Source: Phycisphaerales bacterium
GTDB taxonomy: Bacteria; Planctomycetota; Phycisphaerae; Phycisphaerales; UBA1924
DNA: 64,000 nt
NCBI GenBank assembly: GCA_016709445.1
Contig: JADJMV010000008.1
Span: 62,001-126,000 of the forward strand
Direction of reading: 5' to 3'
Below the pieces are notes generated by a model, which saw only the letters and a list, made by a program, of their open reading frames with translations, made no database searches and was not told where the DNA came from. How positions within the stretch are numbered: position 1 is the stretch's first letter; every line of letters starts with the position of its first letter. Positions 9,154 through 18,421 of the stretch are shown here, piece by piece. A program made the translations under genes and the position numbers.

Positions 9154-9936
9154 TCAGGACTCCGAGGAGCAGTGCGGGCATGGCGTTTGGTGGAGAGGTG
9201 CGGCGCTGGCCCGCGGTTCCACCCGCAAGGCCTCCCCGTAGCGATCGTGGTGTCGCACCCAGGACATGGGGGAGTCCAGCCCCGCCTCGTCCCGGCCCTT
9301 CGAGGTCAGATCGATGTAGTCGTACGTCCCCACAAGCGGCTCGAGCCCCCGCGCATAGGCCGAATAGGTGTGGAAGACCTCACCGGCATCTCCGCGCCGG
9401 AACACGCTCACCCCCGGAAGTTCCTCCATCGACGCCGGCCCGCGCCGGAAGTTGTACTCCACCTCGCGAGCCTTCATCTGCTCCGGCGAGAACGACACAT
9501 GGAAATCGAAGTTGAACTCGCTCGGCGACGAGGATGCCCACGGGAACCGCCACCCCATCCGCCGCTTGAACCGCTCGATCGAGGCCAGCGGCGCCCGCGA
9601 GGCGGCCGTCAGCGTGATGCCCCTGGCGTGCAGGTGGGGCAGCGTCCCGTCGGCGTGATCCATCAAGAACGAGCAGCCCGGACAACCCTCGAGCCACTCC
9701 GGACCGAACATGAAGTGATACACGATGAGCTGGGATCGCCCCTCGAAGAGATCCGCAAGTGTCTGTCGCCCACTCGCGGTATCGAACTCGTACGGCTTCT
9801 CGATGAGCACCCACGGGAGCGTGCGCCGCTCCGCACTGAGCTCGTCACGAAGTCGGGTCATCGCCTTCTCCCGCTCGAGAAGCGACCGCCTCGCCTCGAC
9901 CCATTCCTCCCTCGAAACCACCCGCGGGGTGCTCAT
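9154..9936 (-). CDS. DUF899 thioredoxin-like protein
   Basis: 260-residue DUF899 protein. Conserved parts are VSREEWVEARRSLLEREKAM at the N-terminus, the phrase FEGRSQLIVYHFMFGPEW, and a CxxC redox-like motif in EGCPGCSFLMD. The C-terminus (DYIDLTSKGRDE, MSWVRHHDRYG) is characteristic. An AGGAGG ribosome site lies 6 bases before ATG 9936. The family has a thioredoxin-like fold; its reaction is not established. It sits with AHSA1, ArsR and DGPF genes, a grouping often seen in bacterial genomes. Confidence 0.9.
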   Translation of the reverse strand: MSTPRVVSREEWVEARRSLLEREKAMTRLRDELSAERRTLPWVLIEKPYEFDTASGRQTLADLFEGRSQLIVYHFMFGPEWLEGCPGCSFLMDHADGTLPHLHARGITLTAASRAPLASIERFKRRMGWRFPWASSSPSEFNFDFHVSFSPEQMKAREVEYNFRRGPASMEELPGVSVFRRGDAGEVFHTYSAYARGLEPLVGTYDYIDLTSKGRDEAGLDSPMSWVRHHDRYGEALRVEPRASAAPLHQTPCPHCSSES

Positions 9937-9984
9937 GGCCGTCCTCCTGTCTCGGATTGCTATTCCGCTGACGCCCCGGGCCGC

Positions 9985-10452
9985 CTACCGGCCCGCCTTC
10001 CGCAGCGCCAGGTCTCGCACGCGCTTGAGCCCAAACTCCCATCCTTCGTGCACGCCGACACGATGATCCTCGGGGATCAAGCCCAGCGCGCGGTGTGTGA
10101 GCTTGAGCAGCGTGCCGCCGCCCTGGGCCGCGAGGCGGTACTGGACGAAATTGGTCGCCGGGTAGGACATGAACATCGGGCCAGTCATCTCCAGCAGCGT
10201 CGGCGGCTTGATCACCTGCACATGCCCCCAGAAATGCCCGGTGTTGTTGCCCAGATCCCGGAACCAACGGCCCCCGGGCCACGCCTCGAGCTTCATCGGG
10301 AAGGGCGTGCCGTCCGGCATCTCGCTCCCCGGCCCCAGTTCTTCGAGCACTGACGCGAAGACCGTCTCCAGGGGTGCCGCGATCTCGATCTCCTTGCGGA
10401 TGTCGATTGTGTGAATCTCCTGCTCCGTCGCCATCGTTGCCATTTCCGTCAC
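9985..10452 (-). CDS. SRPBCC (AHSA1-type) protein
   Basis: 155-residue START-like protein: DIRKEIEIAAPLETVFASVL, GGRWFRDLGNNTGHFWGHVQ and HEGWEFGLKRVRDLA match AHSA1-like proteins. GTG 10452 overlaps the TGA of the upstream ArsR gene in a GTGA junction; ATG 10443, with GGAG eight bases before it, is an alternative start. Its partner repressor is encoded immediately upstream. Ligand unknown. Confidence 0.86.
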   Translation of the reverse strand: MTEMATMATEQEIHTIDIRKEIEIAAPLETVFASVLEELGPGSEMPDGTPFPMKLEAWPGGRWFRDLGNNTGHFWGHVQVIKPPTLLEMTGPMFMSYPATNFVQYRLAAQGGGTLLKLTHRALGLIPEDHRVGVHEGWEFGLKRVRDLALRKAGR

Positions 10453-10868
10453 TCCTTCTTGCTGCCGGGGCGGTGGCCGCCCCTGCTCGCTTTCGCCGGC
10501 GCTCCCAGCGCCGCGCGGGATTCCAGTGTCGCAGCCGGACCGCGAGTCGTCTGCTCGGCGCGGGCCTTGATGCGCCCGAGCTGACGCGTCCAGAACCGTT
10601 CGTACATCGCGACCCAGTCATGCACGGCCTTGAGCTCCTCCCCCTCGAGCCGGTAGAGCCTGCTCCGACCCCGGCGCGTGACCGAGACCAACCCGACCTC
10701 CCGCAACACCGCCAGGTGCTTGGAGACCGCCGGCTGCGGCAGGTGCAGGCAACCCGCCAAGTCCCCCACCGCCATCTCACCCCGCCCGGCGAGGACCTCG
10801 AGGATCTCTCTCCGGCGGGGCTCGCCGATGGCGCTGAAGACGTCGCTCGTGGTGGCCGCACGTGCCAT
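10449..10868 (-). CDS. ArsR-family repressor
   Basis: 139 residues: VFSAIGEPRRREILEVLAGR is the ArsR entry helix and LPQPAVSKHLAVLREVGLV is the recognition helix region. The tail (after residue ~95) is basic and Ala/Gly rich. ATG 10868 is preferred over a longer start at 10904 because it begins just before the fold and leaves the dyad at 10880-10899 as an untranslated operator. Cotranscribed with AHSA1 through a GTGA overlap. Confidence 0.88.
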   Translation of the reverse strand: MARAATTSDVFSAIGEPRRREILEVLAGRGEMAVGDLAGCLHLPQPAVSKHLAVLREVGLVSVTRRGRSRLYRLEGEELKAVHDWVAMYERFWTRQLGRIKARAEQTTRGPAATLESRAALGAPAKASRGGHRPGSKKE

Positions 10869-10879
10869 GGATGGAGCAT

Positions 10880-10899
10880 ATATACCGATATAGGCATAT
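10880..10899. promoter_or_regulatory. Candidate ArsR operator
   Basis: An imperfect 20-base dyad, ATATACC, six bases, then GGCATAT (one mismatch between arms), in an AT-rich patch 12 bases upstream of the ArsR start codon. The position suits autorepression. The surrounding DNA is GC-rich, which makes the patch stand out. Confidence 0.45.
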
Positions 10900-10974
10900 G
10901 TCAAGACACAAGGCTCCCGGGCCGCGAATATGGGGGCAATCCGCCACCCCGACGCCGGCCGTGCCGCCGCAGGC

Positions 10975-12030
10975 TCAGTCTGCCAGCGAGGCCATGTCGA
11001 TCACAAACCGATAACGCACGTCCCCGCGCAGCATCCGCTCGTACGCCTCGTTGATCCCCTGGATCGGGATCACCTCCACATCCGAGACGATGCGGTGCTC
11101 GGCGCAGAACTGGAGCATCTCCTGCGTCTCCGGCAACCCGCCGATCGCCGACCCGGCGATGCTGCACCTGCGCATGATGAGATTCCACACCCCCGGCGAT
11201 GGGTGCGGGGTCGAGGGCGCTCCAACGAGGCACATGGTGGCGTCCGTCCGCAGGAGCGAGGTGAACGCGTCCAGATCATGCGAAGCCGCGACGGTGTTGA
11301 GTATGAAATCGAAGCTCTTCGCGTGGCGCGCCATCTCGTCCGCGTTGCGCGAGATGACCACCTCGTCGGCGCCCAGGCGTTTGGCGTCCTCGGTCTTCCC
11401 CGGTGAGGTGGTGAACACGACGGTGTGACAACCGAACGCGTGCGCAAACTTCACGCCCATGTGCCCCAGACCACCCAACCCCACGATCCCCACCTTCTTG
11501 CCGCTGGTCGCCCCCAATGGCGGAGCGGCGAGTAGGTCGTGATCCCGGCGCAAAGGAGCGGCGCCGTGCCCGCGAGGTCCATCCCATCCGGCACCCGCAG
11601 GACGAACCGTTGATGCACCGTGATCGATCCGGAGTAGCCGCCGTAGGTCATCCTGCCCGGCATGTGCGCGTCGGGGCTGTTGTAGGTGAGGACAATCCCC
11701 TCCTCGCAATACTGCTCCAAACCCTTCTTACACGACGTGCACCGCTTGCACGAATCGACCAGGGCACCCCACCGCCGCGAGGTCGCCCGGCTTGAACCTG
11801 TCCACCTCGCTCCCCACCCGGATCACCCGCCCCACGATCTCGTGCCCGGGCACCACGGGGAAAACCACCCCCGGCCACTCCCCCCGGGCCGTATGGAGGT
11901 CCGAGTGGCATACCCCGCAGAACAGAATCTCGATCTGCACGTCGTGCGGCGTCGGGTCACGCCGCTCGATCGAGAACGGCGCCAGCGGACTCGTCGCGGT
12001 CTGCGCGGCGTACGAAGCGGTCTTCGCCAT
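10975..12030 (-). CDS. Zn-dependent alcohol dehydrogenase (CAD-like), two compensating frameshifts
   Basis: NAD(P)-dependent medium-chain dehydrogenase broken into three reading segments. From ATG 12030 (AGGAG upstream): catalytic zinc site CGVCHSDLH and PGHEIVGRV; then, in another frame, DSCKRCTSCKKGLEQYC (structural zinc) to YSPLRHWG; then, back in the first frame, the Rossmann motif VGIVGLGGLGHMGVKFA to the end. One extra C near 11762 and one missing base in the run 11511-11515 explain both shifts and restore the full family sequence with nothing lost. This looks like consensus error rather than decay. The intact enzyme would be about 351 residues and resemble YahK/cinnamyl alcohol dehydrogenases. 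Confidence 0.82.
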
Positions 12031-12146
12031 GTGCAAGGCTCCTCTGCGCCGCCCGGACGCCAACCGCAGCCGCGACGACATCAGAGTTGTACGCCCCCTC
12101 CCCTCCGCCCGCCACGCGGAAAGGGCCCCGCCCCGGACGGCCCGCC

Positions 12147-12740
12147 TCATCCGGCGACGGACGACATCTCCCGCAATCGCCGCACGGTGTTCCAATTCCG
12201 CCAGGTGCTGGTGGCCGAGAGCGCCGAATCGACGTACGCCGTCGTCAGCTTGCTCTCAGCAACTCCCCGGGGCAGGCACACGTACATCTCCGCCCCCCGG
12301 ACCACGAAGCGATCCCCCGGCGAACGCGAAGGGTCGAGCCTCGCCACTTCTGCGTCGGTCGGTTCCCGGTCGAGAAACGCCACATGCAACGCCTTGTCCG
12401 GGAGGCCCGGTTCCGCCAGCGGGTGCGCCGTACCGATCCGCCCCATCTCCGCGGCACTCCGGAGGATGACCCGCGGCCGAAAGCCGAACTCGTGCTCAAT
12501 CCGGCCCCCGAGATCTTCCGCCAATCGCTTTGCCTTCGACGGCGACGCACGAAACACCGCGTTGCCGCTCTGGATCAGGGTGCGGATCTCGACACAACCC
12601 GTGTCCGCCAGCAGGCGCGCCAACGCAGCCATAGGCAGCCGATTCCTGCCTCCAACGTTGACCCCCCGAAGCAGGGCCACATAGACCCCCGCGCCCGCGG
12701 CCGATCGCCCCCCTCTGACCTGGTCACCTGCTTTCGCCAC
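12147..12740 (-). CDS. DUF1697 family protein
   Basis: The conserved DUF1697 signature YVALLRGVNVGGRNRLPM is followed by TLIQSGNAVFRA, and the C-terminus reads SALSATSTWRNWNTVRRL, as in the family (usual length ~180). The start is uncertain: GTG 12740 gives 197 residues with a 20-residue leader; GTG 12680 would begin in the middle of the signature. The frame stays open far upstream, antisense to the protease gene, so length alone does not decide. Function unknown. Confidence 0.8.
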   Translation of the reverse strand: MAKAGDQVRGGRSAAGAGVYVALLRGVNVGGRNRLPMAALARLLADTGCVEIRTLIQSGNAVFRASPSKAKRLAEDLGGRIEHEFGFRPRVILRSAAEMGRIGTAHPLAEPGLPDKALHVAFLDREPTDAEVARLDPSRSPGDRFVVRGAEMYVCLPRGVAESKLTTAYVDSALSATSTWRNWNTVRRLREMSSVAG

Positions 12741-12812
12741 GCGGGTCGAGCCTACCGCCGATACGCTCACGATGCACGTCGCACGACCGACCCGGAAGGG
12801 AGCCGCCAGGCC

Positions 12813-13658
12813 ATGCAACCCCATTCGCCCGCCCCCGTGCTGGCCCTCGCCTTCTGCACCCTCGCCCCCGCGACGCACCGGCTGCCCTCGCACCAGCCCG
12901 AACCGGCCAGACAATCCGTCGACCTCCGGCCCACACTCGACAGCTGGGGCCTCACGCCCCGCGCGCAAGGCGCCCGCGGCACCTGCTCGGTCTTTGCGCT
13001 CACGGGAGCGATCGAATTCGCGGCCGCCGTTGATCGGGGCGAGGGTGTCCGCCTCAGTCCGGAGTTCCTCAACTGGGCGTCCAACCAGGCGATCGGACGT
13101 CCAGCGGACGGGGGCTTCTTCTCCGACCTCTGGAAGGGGTACAAGAGCTTTGGAATCTGCGCCGAGTCCGACCTCCCCTACCAGGCGACGTTCGACCCCG
13201 CGCTCGCTCCGGGCGCCGCCGCCACCACCGAGGCACTCAGGCTCCGCGACGCCAACCTCAACATCCACTGGATCAAGGCATGGGATGTCACGACCGGCCT
13301 CTCGCCCGAAGAACTCCGAGCGATCACCGGCGTGCTCTCGCAGGGCTGGCCGGTCTGCGCCGGACTCCGCTGGCCCATCGAAAACGCGTGGAACGGGGAC
13401 TTGCTCAACACACCGGATCCTGAGGGCGTCCGTGATGGGCACAGCATCCTGTTCGTGGGCTTCGAGACCGACCCAAACGAGCCAGGCGGCGGTGTGCTGA
13501 CGTTCCGCAACTCCGGAGGGCCCACCGGCGACGGCCGGATGACCTACGAGTATGCATCGCGTTACACCAACGATGCCGCTTGGGTCTCGGGCCGGCGCGA
13601 CGCGCCGCTCCCCGCAACTGACAAGCCCGATGCGCCCGCCGACCAGGCCGCCCACTGA
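12813..13658 (+). CDS. Secreted papain-family (C1) cysteine protease-like protein
   Basis: 281 residues. A hydrophobic N-terminus (VLALAFCTLAPATHRLP) suggests export. The papain fold is shown by RAQGARGTCSVFALTGAIE (oxyanion Gln-type region and catalytic Cys), SPEFLNWASNQ, DGHSILFVGF (catalytic His) and LTFRNSGG (catalytic Asn). There is no long propeptide, unlike eukaryotic papains. ATG 12813 has GGAAGGGA 11 bases upstream. It stands alone, diverging from DUF1697. Likely an extracytoplasmic peptidase; the substrate is unknown. Confidence 0.82.
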   Translation: MQPHSPAPVLALAFCTLAPATHRLPSHQPEPARQSVDLRPTLDSWGLTPRAQGARGTCSVFALTGAIEFAAAVDRGEGVRLSPEFLNWASNQAIGRPADGGFFSDLWKGYKSFGICAESDLPYQATFDPALAPGAAATTEALRLRDANLNIHWIKAWDVTTGLSPEELRAITGVLSQGWPVCAGLRWPIENAWNGDLLNTPDPEGVRDGHSILFVGFETDPNEPGGGVLTFRNSGGPTGDGRMTYEYASRYTNDAAWVSGRRDAPLPATDKPDAPADQAAH

Positions 13659-13862
13659 TCGCCCGACCCGTCCGCCGCATCTCCCATAACCCGCCCTGAG
13701 CGAGCGAGACCGCGGCCCCGGACTGCCCCGCGCCGTCCCGAATGCGCCGCTTGGGCGAAGTGTGGCAGGCATCCCCGCCATCCAAGCGCAATTCTTGCCG
13801 TCGATTCATTGCCCGCCCGGAGCAAACGCCGATCTCCATAGCGGAAGCACGGAGATGGGGCA

Positions 13863-15416
13863 ATGGAGCACCTGAGCATTCTCGTCGGGGAACACGACCT
13901 TGGCCACCAGTGCCTTCTGTCGCAGTCCATCACCAAACACGACCCCGCGGCCCGCCTGACCACCGTCGATTCTCGAGCCGAGCTGCTCGACGCCGCAAGA
14001 TCCGGGCCGGTGGACTGCATCGTGGTGGACGACAACCTCGCGCCGTCCGATACCGGACACTTAGTCGACGAACTCCGCGCCCACCGGCCCAATACGCCGA
14101 TCCTCGTCATCTCCTCGCGTGAGGAGCAAGAAGTGGTCATCGCCCTGCTCCGGCATGGTGTCGACGATTTCGTCCCCAAGACCTGCGCCCTGCGGACTGA
14201 CGAACTCTGGGAACGGATCCTCTCCGCCGTCGCCGCCAACCATCAACGCCAGCACGACCGACGCCTCGCCGACCGACGCCTGCAGTCGCTCCAAACCGCC
14301 GCCCACCTCGACTACCTCACCGGCCTTCAGAACCGCCGCTTCGCGGAACGGTTCCTCCATTCGGCCCGGAGCTGCGCCGATAGGCGCGCCAGCGCGGCCG
14401 CAATCTTCATGGACCTCGACCACTTCAAGGCGGTCAATGATCAGCACGGCCATCAGGTGGGAGATTCGGTGCTCAGGGCTGTAAGTCGGGTGCTCCGTCA
14501 TCACGCCTCGCGTGCCGACACCCTTGTTCGATGGGGTGGCGACGAGTTCCTCACCATCCGAACCTCGGAATCAATCGTCGACGCATGGGCCTGGGCCGAC
14601 AACATCCGGCGCACCCTCGCGAACACCCGGATCGCCGCGGGCGAACACCGCCTCCGCATCGCCGCCAGCTTCGGCGTCGCGACCTCGCCCTCCGCAGAGT
14701 TCGGCGAGCCGACCGTGACCATGGCCGACAAGGCGCTCTACCTCGCGAAAGACTGGGGACGCAACAGGGTCTGCACCTGGCCCATGACCGTCGCGATGGA
14801 GGCCGCCGAAGTCATCCAGACCGATGCCTCGCTCACGCCCGCCGAACGACTCCGCCGCCTCCGTCAGGAGCTCGCGCCCAGACTCGGCGCGGCGCAGGCC
14901 GAGCACATCGGCGAGCACGCCCGCAGCGTCCGCCGCGTCGCCGCCACGCTCGCCCGTGCCATGCGCCTCTCGCCCTCCCAAGTCGCCGACGTGGAACTCG
15001 CCGCCGAATTCCACGACATCGGCAAGACCGCGGTTCCCGAGAGCCTGCTGGCCACCCCGCGTCGACTCTCCCCAAGCGAGCGCCGGTTCGTCGCCGAACA
15101 CGCGAGGTTCGGCGCGGACCTGATGCGCATGTGCGGGGCGTCCGAACGAGTGACGGGCGCCGTGGCCGGCCTCCACGGCCGCTTCGACCTCGGCTACGCC
15201 GACGGGCCCGACTTCCTGCGCGGAGAAAGCCCCTACACCCGGATCCTGACCGTCGCCGACGCGTTCGTCGCGATGCACAGTCCGCGTCCCTACCGCGAGC
15301 CGATGACCAGCTCACAGATTCTCCTCGAACTCCGCCGCGAACGAGGCAAGCAGTTCGATCCCGATGTCGTCGATACCGCGCACTTCCTCCAAGACGCGCT
15401 CCTCGCCATCGCGTGA
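13863..15416 (+). CDS. Response regulator with GGDEF and HD(-GYP) domains
   Basis: 517 residues in three parts. Residues 1-125: receiver domain with DCIVVDDNLAPSDTG (phosphoacceptor Asp56 or 57) and VPKT. Residues ~150-310: diguanylate cyclase with a perfect GGDEF (225-229); the inhibitory RxxD site is not conserved (SRAD). Residues ~325-517: HD domain with His384-Asp385 in EFHDIGK and a degenerate HD-GYP block, LHGRFDLGYADG, where the usual GYP is GYA. It may therefore both make and break c-di-GMP, or use the HD part as a sensor. Two PilZ genes follow directly, giving a signal-and-receptor unit. Confidence 0.92.
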   Translation: MEHLSILVGEHDLGHQCLLSQSITKHDPAARLTTVDSRAELLDAARSGPVDCIVVDDNLAPSDTGHLVDELRAHRPNTPILVISSREEQEVVIALLRHGVDDFVPKTCALRTDELWERILSAVAANHQRQHDRRLADRRLQSLQTAAHLDYLTGLQNRRFAERFLHSARSCADRRASAAAIFMDLDHFKAVNDQHGHQVGDSVLRAVSRVLRHHASRADTLVRWGGDEFLTIRTSESIVDAWAWADNIRRTLANTRIAAGEHRLRIAASFGVATSPSAEFGEPTVTMADKALYLAKDWGRNRVCTWPMTVAMEAAEVIQTDASLTPAERLRRLRQELAPRLGAAQAEHIGEHARSVRRVAATLARAMRLSPSQVADVELAAEFHDIGKTAVPESLLATPRRLSPSERRFVAEHARFGADLMRMCGASERVTGAVAGLHGRFDLGYADGPDFLRGESPYTRILTVADAFVAMHSPRPYREPMTSSQILLELRRERGKQFDPDVVDTAHFLQDALLAIA

Positions 15417-15522
15417 GAGAGATCCGTAAGCCGATCACAACCAGGAGCCCCCGTCGAGCGCAGTCTCCCCGCGCCGACGAAGCTGGTCCATTCTCCGGGG
15501 GAGGAACCACCGAGGGCCACAG

Positions 15523-15900
15523 ATGCAGAATCCGAACAACGAACGCCGCGCACAGGGACGACGCTATCCGCGGAGTCAGAGGGCCGCATGGGCATTCGGG
15601 CCCGGTGAGCCGCTCCGCATGGTCGATGTGGCCGATGTCTCAGAATCGGGAATTGGCCTCCGCTTCGCCGGGTGCGACGCCCCGCTCGCCGGCGAGGCCA
15701 TCCGGGTCGTCTCCCGCTACCACCCCATGCCCCACAAAGCCGAGGTCATCCGCGTCCAACCCAGTTCCGATGGATCCGTGTCGATCGGATGCCGATGGAT
15801 GCAATCGGCCACCCGCCGTGCCCCGCGGCCCGCGCGCCGTCGCGCCCCCGCCGCCGGCATGCCTCCCCAGGAGATTCCAGATGCAGCAGCAAACCTTTAG
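15523..15900 (+). CDS. PilZ-domain protein
   Basis: 125 residues. The c-di-GMP binding motifs are present: RRYPRSQRA (RxxxR) and DVSESGIGLRF (D/NxSxxG). The C-terminus is a basic, Pro/Ala-rich tail that may be disordered. It lies 107 bases after the GGDEF-HD gene and overlaps the next PilZ gene by 20 bases. Probable c-di-GMP receptor. Confidence 0.82.
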   Translation: MQNPNNERRAQGRRYPRSQRAAWAFGPGEPLRMVDVADVSESGIGLRFAGCDAPLAGEAIRVVSRYHPMPHKAEVIRVQPSSDGSVSIGCRWMQSATRRAPRPARRRAPAAGMPPQEIPDAAANL

Positions 15901-16261
15901 CGAGAAACGCCGGCAAGCACGCACGCGGGCCTCCGACAAGGTGCTCTGGAGAAAGCCCGGCTCCAGCGAGTTCGAACCCGGCTGGATGCTCGAACACTCC
16001 GAGAGTGGGCTCGCCTTCGCCTGGCGCGGCCAGCACACCCCCTCCGAGGGGGATCGCATCCAGATCCAACGCTCGCACTCCGGCCACGACAGCCTGCCCG
16101 AGAGTGCGCTCGTCCGCCGGGTCGCCCACGCCCACGAAGACCTCTTCGTCATCGGCGTCGAAATCGTTCACAACACCCCGGCCCACTACGTCGCCGCGGA
16201 GTCATCGCTCATCGAACCCCGCCCATCGCGACTCAAGCTGTCCCGACCCTCGGTCGTTTGA
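15881..16261 (+). CDS. Second PilZ-like protein
   Basis: 126 residues from ATG 15881 (CAGGAG upstream). The N-terminus KRRQARTRASDKVLWRK and then EHSESGLAFAW resemble the PilZ motifs but the Asp of DxSxxG is replaced (HSESG), so c-di-GMP binding is doubtful. Translation is coupled to the upstream PilZ gene. It could be a partner or a divergent receptor. Confidence 0.7.
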   Translation: MQQQTFSEKRRQARTRASDKVLWRKPGSSEFEPGWMLEHSESGLAFAWRGQHTPSEGDRIQIQRSHSGHDSLPESALVRRVAHAHEDLFVIGVEIVHNTPAHYVAAESSLIEPRPSRLKLSRPSVV

Positions 16262-16265
16262 CCCG

Positions 16266-18410
16266 TCATATCGAGGTTTCGCCCGCCTCAAGCGTGCCGA
16301 GCAGAGCCTCGGCGCGTTCCTGGACACCAGCGGGCATCGAGAGGGCCGGGGGCCACCGCCGCACCGCCTGCCCCTCCCGCGCGTCGCCCGCCGTCTTGGG
16401 CGTCGCGTCGAAGCCCGCCACCGCCCACGACCCCGCCCGCCACACCTGCAGGTCGCGCCCCCCGTCCGTATTCGCCACCCAGTGAAAGAGCGCGGACTCC
16501 TCGCCCTCGAGTTCCACACCCCTCCCCACCACCACCACAAACGCCGGAGGACGCCCGCCCGCCGCCGCGCAACGCTCCGTCGCCGCGCGCACCACCCCAA
16601 TCACCCGCCGCCCGAGGCCCTCGCGCTCCGGCTCGCCGAGATCCCGGTCCACGCGAACGAGCAGCCAGCCGGGAAGGTCGGCCGGCATCGTCGCCCCCAG
16701 CACGCCCTCACCCGCCGCGACATCCCGGAGCAGGCCGCCCCCCGCTTCGCTCTCTGCGGTAACAAAGCGCTGATCCACCGACGGTTCCTCGCCGACACCC
16801 TCCCCCGGCCACCGCGCCGTGCAGTCGAAACCAAGTTTCGTTCCCGCCCCCATCGCCGGAGTCGCGTGATCGAGCACGTCGATCGGCCCACGCACCCGCT
16901 CGATGTCCGTGGTCGGGTCGCACCGTTCCGCCATCGCTCGCAGCACCGCCCGATGGTCGTGCACATCCACGCCGCCATCCACCACAAACACGTTCTTCGT
17001 CCAGCTCATCTGCCCCGCGCCCCACACCCCGTGCATCACCCGCCGCGCGTGCAGCGGATACTCCTTCTCGATCGCCACCGATGCCGCGTTGTGAAACGCC
17101 CCGAACATCGGCAGGTCGTAGTCCGCAATGTCCGGCAGGATCGTCCGCAGCAGCGGCAGCATGATCCGTTCCGTCGCCTTGCCGATGAAGTAGTCCTCCT
17201 GCGGCGGCAGCCCCACCACCGTCGCCGGCAGGATCGGCCCGCGCCGGTGTGTCACCGCCGTCACCTCGAGCACGCCATACCGATCCGGCAACGAGTAGAA
17301 GCCCGTGTGATCGCCAAACGGCCCCTCAAACACCGCCCCCGGCCCCAGCCCGCTCTCCCCCACTCCGTCTCTCAGTCTCTCCGTCTCTCCGTCCCTTCCC
17401 AAGGGGTCCCACCCACACGCTCCCGCCTCCGTCGAGACATACCCCTCGATGACGATCTCCGCGTTCGCCGGCACCCACAACGGCACGGTCTTCGCCCGCA
17501 CCATCGGGATCCCCCGGCCGTTCAGAAACCCCGCCATCAGCAGCTCGCTGATCCCCGGCGGCAACGGACACGTCGCCGCATACGGCAGCACGCTCTCCCC
17601 GCCAAACGCGATCGCCACCGGCATCCGCTCGCCCCGCTTCTTCCAGCTCCGCCAGTGCTTGGCCCCGTCGTGGTGCATCTGCCAGTGCATCGCCATGTGC
17701 CGACGCCCCAGCAGCTGCACGCGATACATCCCGATGTTGTGGCTCGCCGGGCGCTCCGCGCCCGCATCATCCGCATGAATCGTGTGGATCCCGGCAAAGG
17801 TGACGTAGCGCCCCCGATACACCCGCTCCCACTCCTCGCCCCGCTCCACACCCGGCACGCCGTCGTTGATCCCCGCGGGATATCCCAGCGCCGCGAAATC
17901 ACCGTCGTCGGGCCAGCACCGGATCAGGGGCAACGTCCGCAGGTCGACATCGCCGCCAGCCCGCACCACCTCCTGACACAGGCCGCTCCGAACCCGCCGC
18001 GGCGGCGTCCGCAGCAGGGGCGCAAACTGCCTGAGCTTCCCGACCGCTTCAGAGAGCGAGCGAGGCGGCTGTGGCCTCACAAGCTCGGCGATCCGGCCCG
18101 CGATCTCCCCGAATCCACCCGCCTCGCACCCCAGCGCCATCTCCATCCGCCGGTAGCTCCCCAGCGAGTTGATCAACACCGGGATCTCCGAGCCCTCCAC
18201 ATCCTCAAAGAGCAGCGCCCGCCCACCCAACCGATGAAAGTGCGGATCCACCCTCCGCGCCGACTGGCTCGGCAAGCGGGCCGCCGGCCTCCGGCTCTCC
18301 AGGTCCGCCGCCGCGCTGATCTCGAGCACCGGCGACACCCGCGCCCGTACCCTTGCCAGTTCCCCCGCGCCCTCGAGCGCCTCCACGAACTCCCGAAGCG
18401 TCGTATACAT
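16266..18410 (-). CDS. UbiD-family decarboxylase
   Basis: 714-residue prenylated-FMN-dependent decarboxylase of the long type used in menaquinone/aromatic acid metabolism. Conserved parts include DVEGSEIPVLINSLGS, the segment CPLPPGISELLMAGFLNGRG, and GKATERIMLPLLRTILPDI near the acid/base Glu region, then GVWGAGQMSWTKNVFVVD. ATG 18410 begins YTTLREFVEALE, the normal UbiD entry. A short Arg/Glu/Asp-rich insert (GRDGETERLRDGVG), encoded by the repeat at 17359-17395, interrupts the conserved domain. No ubiX/flavin prenyltransferase gene is in the window. Confidence 0.9.
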   Translation of the reverse strand: MYTTLREFVEALEGAGELARVRARVSPVLEISAAADLESRRPAARLPSQSARRVDPHFHRLGGRALLFEDVEGSEIPVLINSLGSYRRMEMALGCEAGGFGEIAGRIAELVRPQPPRSLSEAVGKLRQFAPLLRTPPRRVRSGLCQEVVRAGGDVDLRTLPLIRCWPDDGDFAALGYPAGINDGVPGVERGEEWERVYRGRYVTFAGIHTIHADDAGAERPASHNIGMYRVQLLGRRHMAMHWQMHHDGAKHWRSWKKRGERMPVAIAFGGESVLPYAATCPLPPGISELLMAGFLNGRGIPMVRAKTVPLWVPANAEIVIEGYVSTEAGACGWDPLGRDGETERLRDGVGESGLGPGAVFEGPFGDHTGFYSLPDRYGVLEVTAVTHRRGPILPATVVGLPPQEDYFIGKATERIMLPLLRTILPDIADYDLPMFGAFHNAASVAIEKEYPLHARRVMHGVWGAGQMSWTKNVFVVDGGVDVHDHRAVLRAMAERCDPTTDIERVRGPIDVLDHATPAMGAGTKLGFDCTARWPGEGVGEEPSVDQRFVTAESEAGGGLLRDVAAGEGVLGATMPADLPGWLLVRVDRDLGEPEREGLGRRVIGVVRAATERCAAAGGRPPAFVVVVGRGVELEGEESALFHWVANTDGGRDLQVWRAGSWAVAGFDATPKTAGDAREGQAVRRWPPALSMPAGVQERAEALLGTLEAGETSI
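17359..17395 (-). repeat. GACGGAGAGAC-type dispersed repeat inside the UbiD gene
   Basis: 37 bases made of GAGAC/GGAGAGAC units on the minus strand. It matches the element at 32685-32721 at 32 of 37 positions. In frame it encodes an inserted GRDGETERLRDGVG segment in UbiD. Confidence 0.7.
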
Positions 18411-18421
18411 TGACCCAGCGT

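Noticed and set aside
12741..13781. Extension of the DUF1697 frame far upstream on the minus strand
   Set aside because: It runs antisense through the papain-like protease, which has all catalytic residues; only the last ~180-200 codons carry the DUF1697 signature.
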